From an uncultured Victivallaceae bacterium (GTDB lineage: Bacteria; Verrucomicrobiota; Lentisphaeria; Victivallales; Victivallaceae), in the NCBI GenBank assembly GCA_944392655.1, contig CALXXL010000003.1, positions 124,001 to 188,000 on the forward strand: a stretch of 64,000 bases of DNA, written 5' to 3'. The position numbers and the translations under genes are program-made. The first letter of the stretch is position 1. Each line of letters begins with the position of its first letter. The notes under the pieces were generated by a model, which did not search any database, was not told the DNA's origin, and saw only the letters and a program-made list of their open reading frames with translations. This document shows positions 27,042 through 39,400 of the stretch, one piece after another.

Positions 27042-27671
27042 TTACCGGCTCAAGCGTGCGACGAAAGCGTCGAGCGCGTCTTTAGTGAACAAGAGCCGAC
27101 CGAAGCGCAACAGTTCATAAACGTTAACGCTGTCGGACTTGCGGATAACCACATCCGGGATATTACCGGTAGCGCAGAGAGCGCTGGCTTCATATTCCGG
27201 AACGGCCAACAACAGAGAGTCATCGATATTGAGAGCCTTGAAGATAGCGACAGCGCTCTTGGTTTTGTGATCGGGGAGATCGAAATTATCGATAACGATC
27301 ACGCTGCCGTCGACCACGCGTTCACTGAAAGCGCGGCGGAGAGCGAGCTTAGCCACTTTCTTATTGACTTTCTTGCTGAAATCGCGGGGTTGCGGTCCGA
27401 AGATGGTACCGCCGCCGACCCATACTGGGGAACGGCTGGAACCGGCGCGTGCGCGGCCGAGTCCTTTCTGACGGAAAGGTTTAGCGCCGCCGCCGGAAAC
27501 GAGTCCGCGGGTTTTAGTTGAAGCAGTACCGGCGCGCTGACCGGCCATAAATGCAACGATGACATCATGAACGGCCTGTTCGCCCTTTTCGAGTTCGATG
27601 ATTTCATCGGGCAGAACATATTCGCCGACGCGGGCGCCCTGGCAATTTAAAATATCCAATTTCTTTGACAT
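27042..27671 (-). CDS. rplD: 50S ribosomal protein L4
   Basis: Exit-tunnel protein of 209 residues. Motifs include AGTASTKTRGLVSGGGAKPF, KGLGRARAGSSRSPVWVGGG and KLALRRAFSERV. ATG 27671 with AGGTGA upstream was chosen; an in-frame GTG at 27680 is possible. In other bacteria L4 represses its own operon by binding a leader RNA, relevant to the leader before rplC here. Confidence 0.95.
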   Translation of the reverse strand: MSKKLDILNCQGARVGEYVLPDEIIELEKGEQAVHDVIVAFMAGQRAGTASTKTRGLVSGGGAKPFRQKGLGRARAGSSRSPVWVGGGTIFGPQPRDFSKKVNKKVAKLALRRAFSERVVDGSVIVIDNFDLPDHKTKSAVAIFKALNIDDSLLLAVPEYEASALCATGNIPDVVIRKSDSVNVYELLRFGRLLFTKDALDAFVARLSR

Positions 27672-27688
27672 ATCATTCACCTATCGCC

Positions 27689-28321
27689 CTACTTCTTAAT
27701 CGCCTTGCGGAGGAGAAGGATGCCGCCGTTAGCGCCGGGGACGGCGCCTTTAACGAGGATGACATTATCTTCCGCCATTACCCGGACAATCTGCAGGTTC
27801 TGGATTGTCCGCCGAACATTGCCCATATGTCCCGGCATGCGTTTGCCGAGCCAGACGCGGCCGGGGAATTCGCACATACCGATAGAACCGGTACGGCGGG
27901 TCCAAGCGCCGCCGTGGCTGGCGCGACCGCCGCCGAAGTTATAGCGTTTAACTACGCCCTGGAATCCGCGGCCCTTGATAGTGCCGGTAACATCCAGATA
28001 ATCATTTTCTGCGAAAACGTCCGCCTTGAGTTCGGTCCCGATAGCGATATCCGCGTCGTCGCAGGTACGGAATTCGCGCAGATGGGTCGGGGCGGAGGTT
28101 TTGTAACCGGCCTTGGCGCAGTGGCCGAGAACTGCCTTGGAGACGTTCTTAGCCTTTTTAGCTCCGAAGCCGAGCTGGACCGCGGAGTAACCGTCGCGGT
28201 CGCGGGTTTTGACGTCGACTACAACGCAGGGACCGGCCTGAATCACCGTAACGGGAACGATACGGCCCTGTTCGTCGTAAATCTGAGTCATGCCCAGTTT
28301 TTTACCGATTAAGTTCTTCAT
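27689..28321 (-). CDS. rplC: 50S ribosomal protein L3
   Basis: Early assembly protein near the 3' end of 23S rRNA. It begins KNLIGKKLGMTQIYDEQG and contains GRGFQGVVKRYNFGGGRASH and GRVWLGKRMPGHMGN, the loop reaching the peptidyl transferase centre. AAAGGAGC 4 bases upstream sets the ATG at 28321; an upstream in-frame codon at 28348 lacks support. A 270-base gap separates it from rpsJ. Confidence 0.96.
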   Translation of the reverse strand: MKNLIGKKLGMTQIYDEQGRIVPVTVIQAGPCVVVDVKTRDRDGYSAVQLGFGAKKAKNVSKAVLGHCAKAGYKTSAPTHLREFRTCDDADIAIGTELKADVFAENDYLDVTGTIKGRGFQGVVKRYNFGGGRASHGGAWTRRTGSIGMCEFPGRVWLGKRMPGHMGNVRRTIQNLQIVRVMAEDNVILVKGAVPGANGGILLLRKAIKK

Positions 28322-28404
28322 TTTGCTCCTTTGGATACATACGTTCAATCGGTCGAACGCATTGGTATCGCGCGTTATGACGGATAAACCGTCGTTCCAA
28401 TAGA

Positions 28405-28468
28405 GAAACCGTCCAACTCAAACGGTTTCGCTTTATAATTTATCATCCCGAAAAAAATGGATCGGGAT
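28405..28468 (-). promoter_or_regulatory. structured leader of rplC with two hairpins
   Basis: Minus-strand hairpins form from ATCCCGA / TCGGGAT (28445-28468, loop of 10) and GAAACCGT / ACGGTTTC (28405-28429, loop of 9). They lie between a candidate promoter and the rplC start. By analogy with S10-operon leaders elsewhere this may be a feedback site, perhaps for L4. The analogy is by position only. Confidence 0.4.
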
Positions 28469-28475
28469 AAAACCA

Positions 28476-28504
28476 TTTATACTAGCCGTTCAGGATTTTG
28501 AAAC
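28476..28504 (-). promoter_or_regulatory. candidate promoter for rplC-rplD-rplW-rplB-rpsS
   Basis: Reading the minus strand, TATAAA (28476-28481) preceded by TAG is spaced 17 bases from a weak GTTTCA -35 (28499-28504). Transcription would start near 28469 and run into the hairpin leader. The -10 is good, the -35 poor. Confidence 0.35.
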
Positions 28505-28510
28505 GGCATA

Positions 28511-28582
28511 ACCGGCTTTATGTATTGCCCATTTACGGGTAATCATTCAAGCCGGTTTGGCCTCTCCCGCAAAAGGAGAGGC
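28511..28582 (-). other. tandem hairpins after rpsJ
   Basis: On the minus strand GCCTCTCC / GGAGAGGC (28560-28582) is followed by a longer stem ACCGGCTT / AAGCCGGT (28511-28556) that encloses a smaller hairpin around GGG...CCC. Neither has a T-run, so this may be a processing or mRNA-stability element, or a Rho-dependent end, rather than a standard terminator. Confidence 0.4.
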
Positions 28583-28594
28583 GCAATCATTTAC

Positions 28595-28909
28595 TCAGCC
28601 GATTTTGACGGAGATATCGACCCCGGCCGGCAGATTGAGTTTTTTGAGCTCATCTACGGTTTTGCTGGTAGGATTGATAATATCCATCATGCGTTTATGA
28701 GTACGCATTTCGAACTGCTCCATTGACTTTTTGTTAACGTGCGGGGAGCGGTTCACGGTAAAGCGTTCGATGCGAGTCGGGAGCGGCACGGGGCCGGCGA
28801 CCATCGAACCGGTACGTTTGGCGGTGCCAACGATTTCCGCGACCGACTGGTCGAGGATGCGGCTTTCGTAAGCCTGCAACCGAATCCGGATCTTCTGTGA
28901 ATTACTCAT
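28595..28909 (-). CDS. rpsJ: 30S ribosomal protein S10
   Basis: 30S head protein that also serves in transcription antitermination with NusB. The 104 residues include [31 protein letters not shown] and [18 protein letters not shown]. It follows fusA after 2 bases, so it belongs to the str operon here and is apart from the rest of the S10 genes. Confidence 0.97.
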   Translation of the reverse strand: MSNSQKIRIRLQAYESRILDQSVAEIVGTAKRTGSMVAGPVPLPTRIERFTVNRSPHVNKKSMEQFEMRTHKRMMDIINPTSKTVDELKKLNLPAGVDISVKIG

Positions 28910-28911
28910 AA

Positions 28912-31026
28912 TTATTTCTTTTCAGTTACTTTATCTTGAATTTGTTTTGGTACACGTTCGAAATGCGAGGGTTCCATTGAGTAGCTGGCGCGTCCGCGGG
29001 TAAGAGAGCGGATAGCTGTAGCGTAGCCGAAGAGTTCGGCGAGCGGAATATTCGCATTAATCTTGGTAAAGTTGGACAGACTGGAAGAATCGAGTTCAGC
29101 GATAGTTCCGCGGCGGCTGGTAATGTCGCCGATAACGTCGCCCATATTTTCGTCCGGGGTGGTAATTTCGACCTTCATAATTGGTTCGAGGAGCGAAACG
29201 CCGGCTTTCTTGGCCGCTTCTTTAAGGGCCATGGAGCCTGCCACCTTAAACGCCATTTCGGAGGAGTCTACCGGGTGGTAAGAACCGTCAAGAATATTGA
29301 CATGGATATCGATCAGAGGATATCCTGCGAGTACGCCGCTCTGAGCAGCTTCGCGGATACCGCTTTCGACCGGTTTGATATATTCTTTGGGGATGTTACC
29401 GCCGACGACTTTATTTTCGATAACGATACCGGAACCTGGTTCACCGGGTTCGATATCGATGATAACGTGACCATACTGACCGCGGCCGCCGGACTGGCGG
29501 ACGAATTTGGAGTTGGCATCGCCCTTACCGTTGATAGCTTCGCGGTAAGCGACCTGCGGAGCGCCGGTATTGGCTTCAACTTTAAATTCGCGGATCAAGC
29601 GGTCGAGAATAATTTCCAGATGGAGTTCGCCCATACCGCTGATAATGGTCTGACCGGTTTCCTCATCGCTGCGGACCTGGAATGTCGGATCTTCTTCGGA
29701 AAGAGCGCCGAGGCCTTTGTAAAGTTTGTCGCGTTCAGCGGATGTTTTGGGTTCGACTGCGATAGAGATAACCGGATCGGGGAATGTCATGGATTCGAGA
29801 GCGATGGGGTTATCAACCGCGCAGAGGGTATCCCCGGTAGTAACGTTGCGCAGGCCTACAACAGCGGCAATATCGCCAGAGAAGATCTCGTCGCGTTCTT
29901 CGCGGCTGTTGGCGTGCATCTGGAGCAGGCGGCCGAGGCGTTCAGTCTTACCGGTTCTCGGGTTCAGAACGGTCATACCGCGCTGAGCAACGCCGGAGTA
30001 GATACGGAAGAAGGTCAGCTTACCGACGAACGGGTCGGACATAATCTTGAAAGCGAGAGCGGAGAACGGCTGCATATCGCCGACGTGTCTGGTTTTCGGC
30101 TCGCCGCTCTGCGGATCGGTACCGTTGATATCCCAGATATCGACAGGTGACGGCAGATAGTTAACCACGGAGTCGAGCAGCGGCTGAACGCCCTTGTTTT
30201 TGAAAGCGGTACCGCAGCATACAGGAACGACATGGCATGCCAGAGTAGCGCGGCGGAGTCCGGCGCGCACCTGATCGACAGTCGGGGTGGAGTCAGCGAG
30301 GAAGATCTCCATAATTTCTTCATCAGATTCGGCGAGGCATTCGATCAGATGATTATAAGCCTCATCGCGAGCCTGCTTCATATCGGCGGGGACATCCTCT
30401 TCGCGCATTTTGGCGCCGTTTTCGTCGCCGTCGAAGAATACAGCCTTATTGCCGATAACGTCGATTACGCCCTGGAAATTTGCTTCAGCGCCGATAGGCA
30501 GCATAATTGGCACAGCGCATGCGCCGAGTTTGAATTTAATCTGGCTGACAACGTTTTCGAAGTTAGCGCCGGTGCGGTCCATTTTGTTAACGAACGCTAT
30601 AATTGGCACTTTATATTTCTGAGCCTGACGCCACACCGTTTCGGACTGGGGCTGAACGCCGCCGACGGAGCAGAATACTGCGACCGCGCCGTCGAGTACG
30701 CGCAGAGAGCGTTCTACTTCAGCGGTAAAGTCCACGTGTCCGGGGGTATCGATAAGATTGATACGATGACCTTTCCAGAAGCATGTGGTAGCGGCGCTGG
30801 TAATAGTGATACCGCGTTCCTGTTCCTGAACCATCCAGTCCATGGTAGCGGTACCTTCGTGAACTTCGCCGAGTTTATGACTCAAACCGCAATAGAAGAG
30901 GATACGTTCCGAAAGGGTAGTCTTACCGGCGTCGATATGTGCCATAATCCCGATATTACGGGTATTAGCGAGGGAGACCTTACGATTCGGGGACTCCTTA
31001 AAAACTTTTTCTTTTTCAGCAACCAT
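28912..31026 (-). CDS. fusA: elongation factor G
   Basis: GTPase that drives translocation on the ribosome. The G1 loop is [16 protein letters not shown], followed by [28 protein letters not shown] and [11 protein letters not shown]. At 704 residues all five domains are present. ATG 31026 was chosen; a TTG at 31035 in frame overlaps rpsG. The Shine-Dalgarno is poor, so translation may be coupled to rpsG. Confidence 0.97.
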   Translation of the reverse strand: MVAEKEKVFKESPNRKVSLANTRNIGIMAHIDAGKTTLSERILFYCGLSHKLGEVHEGTATMDWMVQEQERGITITSAATTCFWKGHRINLIDTPGHVDFTAEVERSLRVLDGAVAVFCSVGGVQPQSETVWRQAQKYKVPIIAFVNKMDRTGANFENVVSQIKFKLGACAVPIMLPIGAEANFQGVIDVIGNKAVFFDGDENGAKMREEDVPADMKQARDEAYNHLIECLAESDEEIMEIFLADSTPTVDQVRAGLRRATLACHVVPVCCGTAFKNKGVQPLLDSVVNYLPSPVDIWDINGTDPQSGEPKTRHVGDMQPFSALAFKIMSDPFVGKLTFFRIYSGVAQRGMTVLNPRTGKTERLGRLLQMHANSREERDEIFSGDIAAVVGLRNVTTGDTLCAVDNPIALESMTFPDPVISIAVEPKTSAERDKLYKGLGALSEEDPTFQVRSDEETGQTIISGMGELHLEIILDRLIREFKVEANTGAPQVAYREAINGKGDANSKFVRQSGGRGQYGHVIIDIEPGEPGSGIVIENKVVGGNIPKEYIKPVESGIREAAQSGVLAGYPLIDIHVNILDGSYHPVDSSEMAFKVAGSMALKEAAKKAGVSLLEPIMKVEITTPDENMGDVIGDITSRRGTIAELDSSSLSNFTKINANIPLAELFGYATAIRSLTRGRASYSMEPSHFERVPKQIQDKVTEKK

Positions 31027-31028
31027 AA

Positions 31029-31499
31029 TTACCAACGATAGTGAGCGAAGGCCTTGTTAGCCTGAGCCATTTTGAAAGTATCTTCTTTTTTCTTAACGGA
31101 GGCGCCGGTATTTTCGAAGGCGTCCAAAAGTTCCGTAGCGAGTGATTCAGTCATGCTTTTGCCTTTGCGGCCGCGTGAGTAGGTAGTGATCCAGCGCATA
31201 GCGAGGGCGACCTGACGTTCCTGGCTGACTTCGACCGGAACCTGATAGGTAGCGCCGCCTACGCGACGGCTTTTAACTTCGAGCTTCGGCTTAACGTTTT
31301 CGAGGGCCTGGTTAAAGACCTCCATAACGTCCATATCTTTTTTCTTCTGAGCGATGATATCGAGAGCGCCGTAAACGATCTTCTGAGCCACGGATTTTTT
31401 ACCGCGGGTCATAATAGTATTGATGAGGCGTGCGATATTCATTGAGCTGTATTTGACATCCGGGGTAAGTTCCCGTTTTTCTGGTCTGCGTCTTCTCAT
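31029..31499 (-). CDS. rpsG: 30S ribosomal protein S7
   Basis: Primary head-assembly protein and repressor of the str operon in E. coli. The 156 residues have [51 protein letters not shown] and [13 protein letters not shown]. It sits 14 bases after rpsL. Confidence 0.97.
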   Translation of the reverse strand: MRRRRPEKRELTPDVKYSSMNIARLINTIMTRGKKSVAQKIVYGALDIIAQKKKDMDVMEVFNQALENVKPKLEVKSRRVGGATYQVPVEVSQERQVALAMRWITTYSRGRKGKSMTESLATELLDAFENTGASVKKKEDTFKMAQANKAFAHYRW

Positions 31500-31513
31500 T
31501 TTCTAAAATGCTC

Positions 31514-31888
31514 CTACTTCTTGGTGCGTTTTGCGCCGTATTTGGACCGGCCCTGCATACGTTTGGCTACGCCGAGGCTGTCGAGAGCTCCGCGTACGAT
31601 ATGATAACGAACCCCTGGCAAGTCGCGTACACGACCGCCTTTAACGAGAACTACGGAGTGTTCCTGAAGGTTATGACCTTCGCCGCCAACGTAGGCGGTA
31701 ACTTCCTGACCGTTGGTCAGACGTACGCGGGCGATTTTGCGCAACGCGGAGTTAGGTTTCTTTGGGGAGCGGGTAGTCACCTGCAGACATACGCCGCGGC
31801 GCTGCGGGCAAGCGCTCAAAGCGCGAGACTTGCTCTTGCTGACTTTTTTCTGCCGGCCGAACCGGACCAATTGATTGATTGTTGGCAT
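31514..31888 (-). CDS. rpsL: 30S ribosomal protein S12
   Basis: Decoding-centre protein of 124 residues: [52 protein letters not shown]. The first streptomycin-linked Lys (in PKKPN) is present. At the second one, usually GGRVKDLPG, this protein reads GGRVRDLPG; the codon is CGC, Arg. The Asp that RimO methylthiolates in other bacteria is kept. Confidence 0.97.
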   Translation of the reverse strand: MPTINQLVRFGRQKKVSKSKSRALSACPQRRGVCLQVTTRSPKKPNSALRKIARVRLTNGQEVTAYVGGEGHNLQEHSVVLVKGGRVRDLPGVRYHIVRGALDSLGVAKRMQGRSKYGAKRTKK

Positions 31889-31950
31889 TCCTTACACCTT
31901 TTTCTTAACACATATAAATAAAATAATTCATATAAAAAAACACAAATATC

Positions 31951-32097
31951 GAGACTTTTAAAATACTCTTTTTTTTCAAAAAAACAAATCCATTTAACTG
32001 ATTTGCCTAAAATTTCTTCAAAAAAAGGCCTTAAAAGTCTCTTTTTTTCGGTTTTTCGGCTACTGAACGCCGATCTTTATTTCATTAAAGACCGGCG
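31951..32097 (-). other. inverted repeat and hairpin between rpoC and rpsL
   Basis: The 256-base gap holds an 11-base inverted pair, GAGACTTTTAA (31951-31961) and TTAAAAGTCTC (32031-32041), and a 12-bp hairpin with one G-U pair on the minus strand (32068-32097, loop of 6). The region is A/T-rich with several T-runs. It could form a terminator-like or regulatory leader for rpsL; no clear promoter was seen. Confidence 0.35.
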
Positions 32098-32144
32098 CTG
32101 GTGTTCGGTTACAGCGCCGATTCGTATTTATGGGAAAGGACTGT

Positions 32145-35100
32145 TCAGTTGTCGCCCAGCACAGCGTCGGACTCAACAGTTTCCTCTTCCTGTTTTTCTT
32201 CCAGTTCCGGTATTTCCGGAGCGAGTTCCTCACCGAGGTATTTGAGTCTGATGGACTGCAAATGTTCGGTGCCGGTACCGGCCGGGATAAGATGGCCGGT
32301 GATAACGTTTTCCTTGAATCCCTTGAGTTCGTCCTCTTTCCCCAGGGTCGCGGCTTCGGTAAGGATACGGGTGGTATCCTGGAAGGAAGCGGCGGAGATA
32401 AAGGACTCGGTTTCGAGGGATGCCTTGGTAATACCGAGCAGCATGGGTTCGGCCTGAGCGGGTTCGCCGCCGCGTGCGGCGATTGCGCGGTTGGTGCGGT
32501 CGAACTCGGCGCGGTCGATCTGTTCACCCGGGAGGTAACCGGAGTCGCCCGGCTCGGTTACGCGAACCTTCTGCATCATCTGGCGGATGATGATTTCGAT
32601 ATGTTTATCGTTAATTTCCACACCCTGTGCGCGATATACCAGCTGAATTTCGTCGACCAGATAGCGCTGCAGTTCATGCGGTCCGCAGATTTCGAGCAAT
32701 GCGTGCGGAACAACGGAACCTTCGGTCAGTTTCTGCCCTTTGCGCACCATATCGCCGCGGCTGACGGTCAAATGCTTGTTAGCCGGGATATTGGTATGTT
32801 CTTCGCGCTGTTCTGATTCGGGGTCAACGATAACGAGGGTACGGCGTCCGCGGGTAGTCTTTTCGACTTCGACAATACCGTCGATACGCGCGATTTCAGC
32901 GACGTCTTTCGGGATACGTGCTTCAAACAGCTCGGAGATACGGGGCAGACCACCTGTGATGTCCTTGTTCTTCTGTGACTGACGCGGCACACGTGCAACG
33001 ACCATACCTTTTTTGACCTTTGCGCCTGGTCTGGTCATCAGGAATGCGCCGGAAGGCAGAGGATAGTTCTGCAGGAATTCGCCGTCGGCATCCTTGATAA
33101 CGATCTGCGGATGGAGGTCCTCGCGGTGTTCCATAACGGTGATTTCCTCTACACCGCCGCGGCGCTGTTTATTCAGGGTAACGCCTTCAACCAGGTCGTG
33201 CAGTTCCACGATACCGCTTTCTTCGACGATGATCGGCACGTGGTATGGATCCCAGTGAGCGAACTGCTGATCAGCGGCGACGGTATCGCCGTCCTTGAGT
33301 TCGAGCACGGCGCCGGTTTCGATTTCGTAGCGGTCGAGTTCGGACTCTTTAAGAGCGTCGCTCCAGTAGTCATAATCCTTGTTATAGTAGCTGCCGATGG
33401 CCTCAGCTTCGAGCTGGGCGCGCTTACGGGCGATGCTTTCGCGTTCCTTGGCCTCTTCGGCGTCGAATATGATAACATAACCGTTTTTATTGACCACTAC
33501 AGTTTCGCCTTTTTCGTTCTGTACGGTACGGACGTTCATCATCTTAATGGTACCGGCCTGGCGTGCAGTCAGGCGCGGTTCGCGCAGCCCCTTGGTGGAA
33601 GCGGTACCGCCGATATGGAATGTACGCATGGTAAGCTGGGTACCGGGTTCCCCGATGGACTGTGCGGCGATGATGCCGAGTGCGTCGCCGACTTTGGCGA
33701 GTCGGTCGCTGGCGAGGTTGCGCCCATAGCATTTGACGCACACGCCGTGTTCAGTTTCGCATGTAAGGGTCGAACGGATCAGAACGCTGGTAATACCGCG
33801 CTGAGTGATCAGGTCGGCGATTTGCGGAGTGAACTCTTCGCCGGCGGCGATAAGGAGACGACCGTCGGAGAAGGCGGGGTCTTTGATATCGGCAGCGGCA
33901 AAGCGGCCGATAATGCGGTCGCGCAGCGGCATAATGACTTCATCACCGTCGATAATGCCGGAGACGCGTACGCCCTTGATGGTGCCGCAATCTTCGCAGC
34001 GGCAGATAATATCCTGCGCCACGTCGACGAGTTTACGGGTCATGTAACCTGAGTCAGCGGTCTTAAGCGCGGTATCGGCGAGCCCCTTACGTGCGCCGTG
34101 AGTACTGATAAAGTATTCAAGAACGCTCAAACCTTCACGGAAGTTTGCGGTAATCGGCTGTTCGATAATATCGCCTGACGGTTTAGCCATCAATCCGCGC
34201 ATCCCTGCGAGCTGACGGATCTGGTCGCGGCTGCCTCGCGCTCCGGAATCGAGCATGGCGTAAACCGGGTTGATTTCGCCGCGTTCGGAATCGGATTCCA
34301 GGCGTTTAAACAGTTCGTTTGCCACATCGTTACTGGTTTTAGTCCAGATATCGATAATCTTGTTATGACGTTCGCCCTCGGTGATCACGCCGTTGTGATA
34401 CTGTTCCATAACCACGTTGATCTGCTTGTTGGCAGCGGCGATAAGCTCATCCTTGCGATCGGGGACCTTAAGGTCGGTGATCGAGATGGAGAGTCCGGCG
34501 AGGGTTGAGTATTTATACCCCAGAGCCTTCAGGTCGTCCAGCAGCTGGATAGTGGCGCTGTGACCGGCGATCTTGTAAGATGCGCTGATGAGTTCGCCGA
34601 GCTGTTTCTTTTTGGTGACCTTGTTGTAGAAACCGAGACGCGGATCCCATATTTCGTTAAAGAGACAGCGTCCTGCGCTGGTAGTGATATACTTGCTTTC
34701 CTTGTCGCCGTATACAGTATCTTTGCCGAAGTCGGGGTTCGGGATGCGTACAGCGTCATGAATTTTGATAAACTTGCAGCTGTATGCATAGAGCACTTCA
34801 AAGGTATCGCGATAGAGTTTAGCGCGGTCTTTGTTGCGCGGTTCAAAGGTAAGGTAGTAAGCGCCGAGGGTAATATCGTGCGTCGGCGAAGTAATCGGCT
34901 TACCGTTGGCCGGCGAGAAGATATTGTTCGGGGCGAGCATCAGGAGCTTGGTTTCCATCTGCGCTTCGTTGGAAAGCGGCACATGAACCGCCATCTGGTC
35001 GCCGTCGAAGTCGGCGTTGTAAGCGGTACATACCAACGGATGCAGACGCAGAGCCGAACCTTCAATCAGCACGGGGTCGAAAGCCTGGATACTCAAGCGG

Positions 35101-36395
35101 TGCAGAGTAGGCGCGCGGTTGAGCATTACCGGATGTCCGGTAGTAACCTCTTCGAGGATATCCCATACGATCGGTTCTCCGCGTTCGATCATCTTCTTTG
35201 CGCCGCGCACGGTGTGGGCGTATCCGCGTCCTTTCAGGTGGCGGATGATAAACGGTTCAAAGAGGACAAGGGCCATCTTTTTGGGGAGACCGCACTGCCA
35301 TATTTTCAATTCCGGGCCGACAACGATTACGGAACGGCCGGAGTAGTCAACTCGTTTACCGAGCAAGTTCTGACGGAAGCGTCCCTGCTTACCTTTAAGC
35401 ATATCGGAGAGGGACTTGAGCGCACGGTTGCCGGCGCCGGTCACGGCGCGTCCGTGACGGCCGTTGTCGAGCAGAGCGTCGACCGCCTCCTGCAACATGC
35501 GTTTTTCGTTACGGATGATCACATCCGGGGTGCAGAGCTGCAACAGGTGTTTCAACCGGTTGTTACGGTTGATCACGCGGCGGTAGAGGTCGTTCAGGTC
35601 GCTGGTGGCGAAACGGCCGCCTTCGAGCGGAACGAGCGGGCGCAAATCCGGCGGAATAACCGGCAACACGGTAAGGATCATCCACTCCGGTCTGGAGTTG
35701 CTGTTGATGAATCCTTCGACGAGCCGGAGCCGTTTGGACCATTTTTTGCGTACAGCCTTATTTTTGGTGGTCAGGAGCAGTGCTTCGAGTTCGCTCTTAA
35801 GAGAATGCAGATCGATCTGTTCGAGCAGAGTCTTGAGAGCGGGAGCGCCCATATCGGCGATAAACCCGTCGCCGTACACTTCGCGGGCCTGGCGATAGTC
35901 GAGATCGCTGAGGGTCTGACCGAGTTTAAGCGGGGTATCGCCCGGGTCGGTAACCACCCATTCTTCGTAATATACTACGCGTTCGAGGATTTTAGCCGGC
36001 ATATCGAGCATAAGGCCGATACGGCTCGGTGTGCACTTGAAGAACCAGATATGGCTGACCGGCACAGCGAGTTCGATATGACCCATGCGTTCGCGGCGAA
36101 CCTTGGCCTGGGTAACTTCTACGCCGCAGCGGTCGCACACGGTATTTTTGTGTTTTACGCGTTTGTACTTACCGCAGTTGCACTCCCAGTCGCGGGTCGG
36201 GCCGAAGATGCGTTCGCAGAAGAGGCCGCCCTTTTCGGGTTTAAAGCTGCGGTAGTTAATGGTTTCGGGGTTTTTGACCTCGCCGTGGCTCCATGAGCGG
36301 ATCACATCGGGAGATGCCACCTTAATTGAAACCTTGCCGAACTGATTGGAGCTTTTACCAAAGAGATCGGAATATGCAAAAGAGTTGTCTATCAA
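32145..36395 (-). CDS. rpoC: RNA polymerase beta' subunit
   Basis: Catalytic subunit of RNA polymerase, 1416 residues. The N-terminal zinc site is [20 protein letters not shown], the Mg-binding loop is [17 protein letters not shown], and the trigger-loop region is followed by a second zinc cluster (CRCEDCG ... [13 protein letters not shown]). No split or large intein is seen. It follows rpoB by 14 bases. Confidence 0.98.
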   Translation of the reverse strand: MIDNSFAYSDLFGKSSNQFGKVSIKVASPDVIRSWSHGEVKNPETINYRSFKPEKGGLFCERIFGPTRDWECNCGKYKRVKHKNTVCDRCGVEVTQAKVRRERMGHIELAVPVSHIWFFKCTPSRIGLMLDMPAKILERVVYYEEWVVTDPGDTPLKLGQTLSDLDYRQAREVYGDGFIADMGAPALKTLLEQIDLHSLKSELEALLLTTKNKAVRKKWSKRLRLVEGFINSNSRPEWMILTVLPVIPPDLRPLVPLEGGRFATSDLNDLYRRVINRNNRLKHLLQLCTPDVIIRNEKRMLQEAVDALLDNGRHGRAVTGAGNRALKSLSDMLKGKQGRFRQNLLGKRVDYSGRSVIVVGPELKIWQCGLPKKMALVLFEPFIIRHLKGRGYAHTVRGAKKMIERGEPIVWDILEEVTTGHPVMLNRAPTLHRLSIQAFDPVLIEGSALRLHPLVCTAYNADFDGDQMAVHVPLSNEAQMETKLLMLAPNNIFSPANGKPITSPTHDITLGAYYLTFEPRNKDRAKLYRDTFEVLYAYSCKFIKIHDAVRIPNPDFGKDTVYGDKESKYITTSAGRCLFNEIWDPRLGFYNKVTKKKQLGELISASYKIAGHSATIQLLDDLKALGYKYSTLAGLSISITDLKVPDRKDELIAAANKQINVVMEQYHNGVITEGERHNKIIDIWTKTSNDVANELFKRLESDSERGEINPVYAMLDSGARGSRDQIRQLAGMRGLMAKPSGDIIEQPITANFREGLSVLEYFISTHGARKGLADTALKTADSGYMTRKLVDVAQDIICRCEDCGTIKGVRVSGIIDGDEVIMPLRDRIIGRFAAADIKDPAFSDGRLLIAAGEEFTPQIADLITQRGITSVLIRSTLTCETEHGVCVKCYGRNLASDRLAKVGDALGIIAAQSIGEPGTQLTMRTFHIGGTASTKGLREPRLTARQAGTIKMMNVRTVQNEKGETVVVNKNGYVIIFDAEEAKERESIARKRAQLEAEAIGSYYNKDYDYWSDALKESELDRYEIETGAVLELKDGDTVAADQQFAHWDPYHVPIIVEESGIVELHDLVEGVTLNKQRRGGVEEITVMEHREDLHPQIVIKDADGEFLQNYPLPSGAFLMTRPGAKVKKGMVVARVPRQSQKNKDITGGLPRISELFEARIPKDVAEIARIDGIVEVEKTTRGRRTLVIVDPESEQREEHTNIPANKHLTVSRGDMVRKGQKLTEGSVVPHALLEICGPHELQRYLVDEIQLVYRAQGVEINDKHIEIIIRQMMQKVRVTEPGDSGYLPGEQIDRAEFDRTNRAIAARGGEPAQAEPMLLGITKASLETESFISAASFQDTTRILTEAATLGKEDELKGFKENVITGHLIPAGTGTEHLQSIRLKYLGEELAPEIPELEEKQEEETVESDAVLGDN

Positions 36396-36409
36396 AATAC
36401 ACCTCCAAA

Positions 36410-39400
36410 TTATTTATCATCCTGCGAAGCGGGGAGTGCGCGGATATCGAGTCCCAAGCTCTGCATTTCTTTCAACAACACATTGAACGATTCGGGGCGT
36501 CCTGCGTTAAGCACGTTATGCCCTTTAACGATGGATTCATATATGCGTGCGCGTCCGGCCACGTCGTCGCTCTTAACGGTAAGCATTTCCTGCAGGTTGT
36601 AAGCGGCGCCGTATGCTTCGAGGGCCCACACTTCCATTTCCCCGAAGCGCTGACCGCCGTGCTGAGCCTTACCGCCGAGCGGCTGCTGAGTAACGAGTGA
36701 GTAAGGACCGACGGCGCGGGCGTGAATCTTGTTAGCGACGAGGTGGTCGAGTTTAAGCATATAGATCTGGCCGACCATTACGCGCTGATCGAAGAGGTCG
36801 CCGGTGCGTCCGTCATAAACATCGGTCTTACCGTCATATTCCCATTCGCCCTTATCGTTCTTGAAGAAGCCCCAATGGTAGTTGCGTCCGACTCTGGCGG
36901 CCTCGACTTCGTTGGCCTCCTTCATCATTTCGACGATCTGTTCTTCGGTGATACCGTCGAACACCGGTGTAGCAACTTTGATGCCGAGCATCTTGGCGGC
37001 CCAACCCAGATGGGTTTCGAGCACCTGTCCGACGTTCATTCGGGACGGTACGCCGAGCGGATTGAGTACGATATCTACCGGAGTACCGTCTTCGAGGAAC
37101 GGCATATCTTCGACCGGAACGATCTTGGAAACGATACCCTTGTTACCGTGACGGCCGGCCATCTTATCGCCGACCTGGAGCTTGCGTTTGCAACCGACAT
37201 ATACTTTAACGCGTTTAATCACGCCGCTGTCGGAATTTTCCAGCTCTTCGAGGTTCATCATCGATTCGGAGCGCAGAGATTCGATCGCGTCGAACTGGAT
37301 TTTGAAGCCGTCGATAACATCGGCGATTGTCTGTTTAAGTTCGCAATCTTCCATATCCCACGAGTCATACTTGGCGGCGAGTTTCTGAATTGCGCTGCGT
37401 GTGACTTTGCGGTTGGAGCTGATGAGTACAGCGGTATCATCGGAAGAAGATACGTCGAGAATCGGGAATGGCAGCTTCTGACCGAGCATGATATCGCAGA
37501 GTCGTTCAGTAAGGTCTTCCACGATTTCGCTGTAAGCCTGGCGGTAGCTGTCCTTAACCTGCTTGGTCTGGCGGCGCTGTTCTGATTTGGAGATACCGCC
37601 GTTGGGCCGGTTGGGATCCTTGGCGTATTCGATTCTCAAATCCATAACGATACCGCCCTTGCCGCTGGAGACTACCAGACTGGAGTCTTTAACGTCGGCG
37701 GCTTTTTCGCCGAAGATGGCGCGCAGGAGGCGTTCTTCCGGAGCGAGTTCAGTTTCGCTCTTCGGGGTAATTTTACCTACGAGGATATCGCCGGGCTTAA
37801 CTTCGGCGCCGGGAACGATAACACCGTTCATCGCGAGGTTGCGCAGAGCGTCTTCGCTTACGTTCGGGATATCGCGGGTAATCTCTTCGGGTCCGAGTTT
37901 GGTTTCTCGGCTGGTGATCTCAAATTCCTCGACGTGAACGGAGGTATAAACGTCCTCTTTCACGAGGCGTTCGCTGACGATAATCGCGTCTTCGAAGTTG
38001 TAACCGCACCACGGCATGAAAGCGACGAGTACGTTGCGTCCGAGAGCGAGTTCGCCGTCCTCGGTTGCGGCGCCGTCGGCGATAACATCGCCGGCTTCGA
38101 GTTTAGTACCGCGCACGATGGTCGGGCGCTGATTGACGCAGGTACCGGCGTTGCTGCGCAGGAACTTGTAAAGTTTGTATACCTGCACCTTATCGGGATA
38201 AGCGGTCTCTTCCGGCATCAAGCCGTCGGCGGTAATGATGATATGGTCGCCGGTAACTTCGGCGGCGATACCGGCTTCTTTGGCAACGACGACTGCTCTG
38301 GAGTCGACGGCGATTCTGGCTTCGAGGCCGGTACCGACGAGCGGGGCCTGCGGTTTAAGCAGCGGCACCGCCTGACGCTGCATGTTTGATCCCATCAAAG
38401 CGCGGTTGGCGTCGTCGTGTTCCAGGAACGGGATGATCCCGGCAGCTGCGCTGACGAGCTGTTTCGGGGATACGTCCATATACTGAACTTTTTCGCGCGG
38501 CTGCAATTCTGACTCACCGCGGTAGCGGCACATAACGCGTTCGCGGACGAATGCTTTATTTTCGTCGAGCAGTGCGTTGGCCTGGGCGATAACGAACTGT
38601 TCTTCCTTATCGGCGGTCAGGTAGTCGATCTTGTCGGTCACTTTGCCGTCTTCGACTCTGCGGTACGGAGTTTCGAGGAAACCGTACTTATCGATCACGG
38701 CGTAAAGAGACATAGAGGAGATAAGACCGATGTTCGGGCCTTCCGGTGTTTCGATCGGGCAAATACGTCCATAGTGAGAAGAGTGAACGTCGCGCACTTC
38801 GAAACCGGCGCGGTCGCGGCTCAAGCCGCCGGGACCGAGAGCGGAGAGACGGCGTTTATTGGTCAATTCGCTCAACGGGTTGGTCTGATCCATGAACTGA
38901 GAGAGCTGGTTTCTGGCGAAGAAGTCGCGGATAACGCTGCTGAACGCCTTGGTATTGATAAGTTTGCTCGGGCTGTCCTCCGGAGTGCTCATAGTCATGC
39001 GCTCGCGGATCAGCCGTTCAGTGCGCAAAAGACCGATACGGCAGTGGTTCTGCAAGAGTTCGCCGACGGTTCTCACGCGGCGGCTGCCGAGGTGGTCGAT
39101 ATCGTCGACGTCGCCGCCGGTATGACGGAGGCGGATCAGTTCTTTGGTAGCGACCATCAGATCGTTGGGGAGCAGAGTCCGTTCGGTGAGTTCAGTATTC
39201 AGGCCGAGGCGTTCATTAATTTTGAAACGTCCGACGGTACCGAGGTCATAGCGTTTAATATCGAAGAAGAGGCGCTTGATCAGCTGCTTGGCGTTTTTAA
39301 CGTCAGGCGGATCACCCGGGCGCATCTTCTTGTAAATTTCCTTCAAAGCCTCTTCGCTGGTACGTTCGATACCGCTGCGGAGGCAGTTGATAAGGTAGTT

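Noticed and set aside
26037-27521. Open frame of 494 codons opposite rplB-rplW-rplD
   Set aside because: It spans three conserved ribosomal protein genes on the other strand and has no start signal; it is a composition shadow.
34560-36296. Open frame of 578 codons on the strand opposite rpoC
   Set aside because: It lies entirely inside the rpoC coding sequence. Its product has no recognisable motif and arises from rpoC codon bias. Similar long antisense frames occur over rpoB, fusA, rplB-rplD and tuf.
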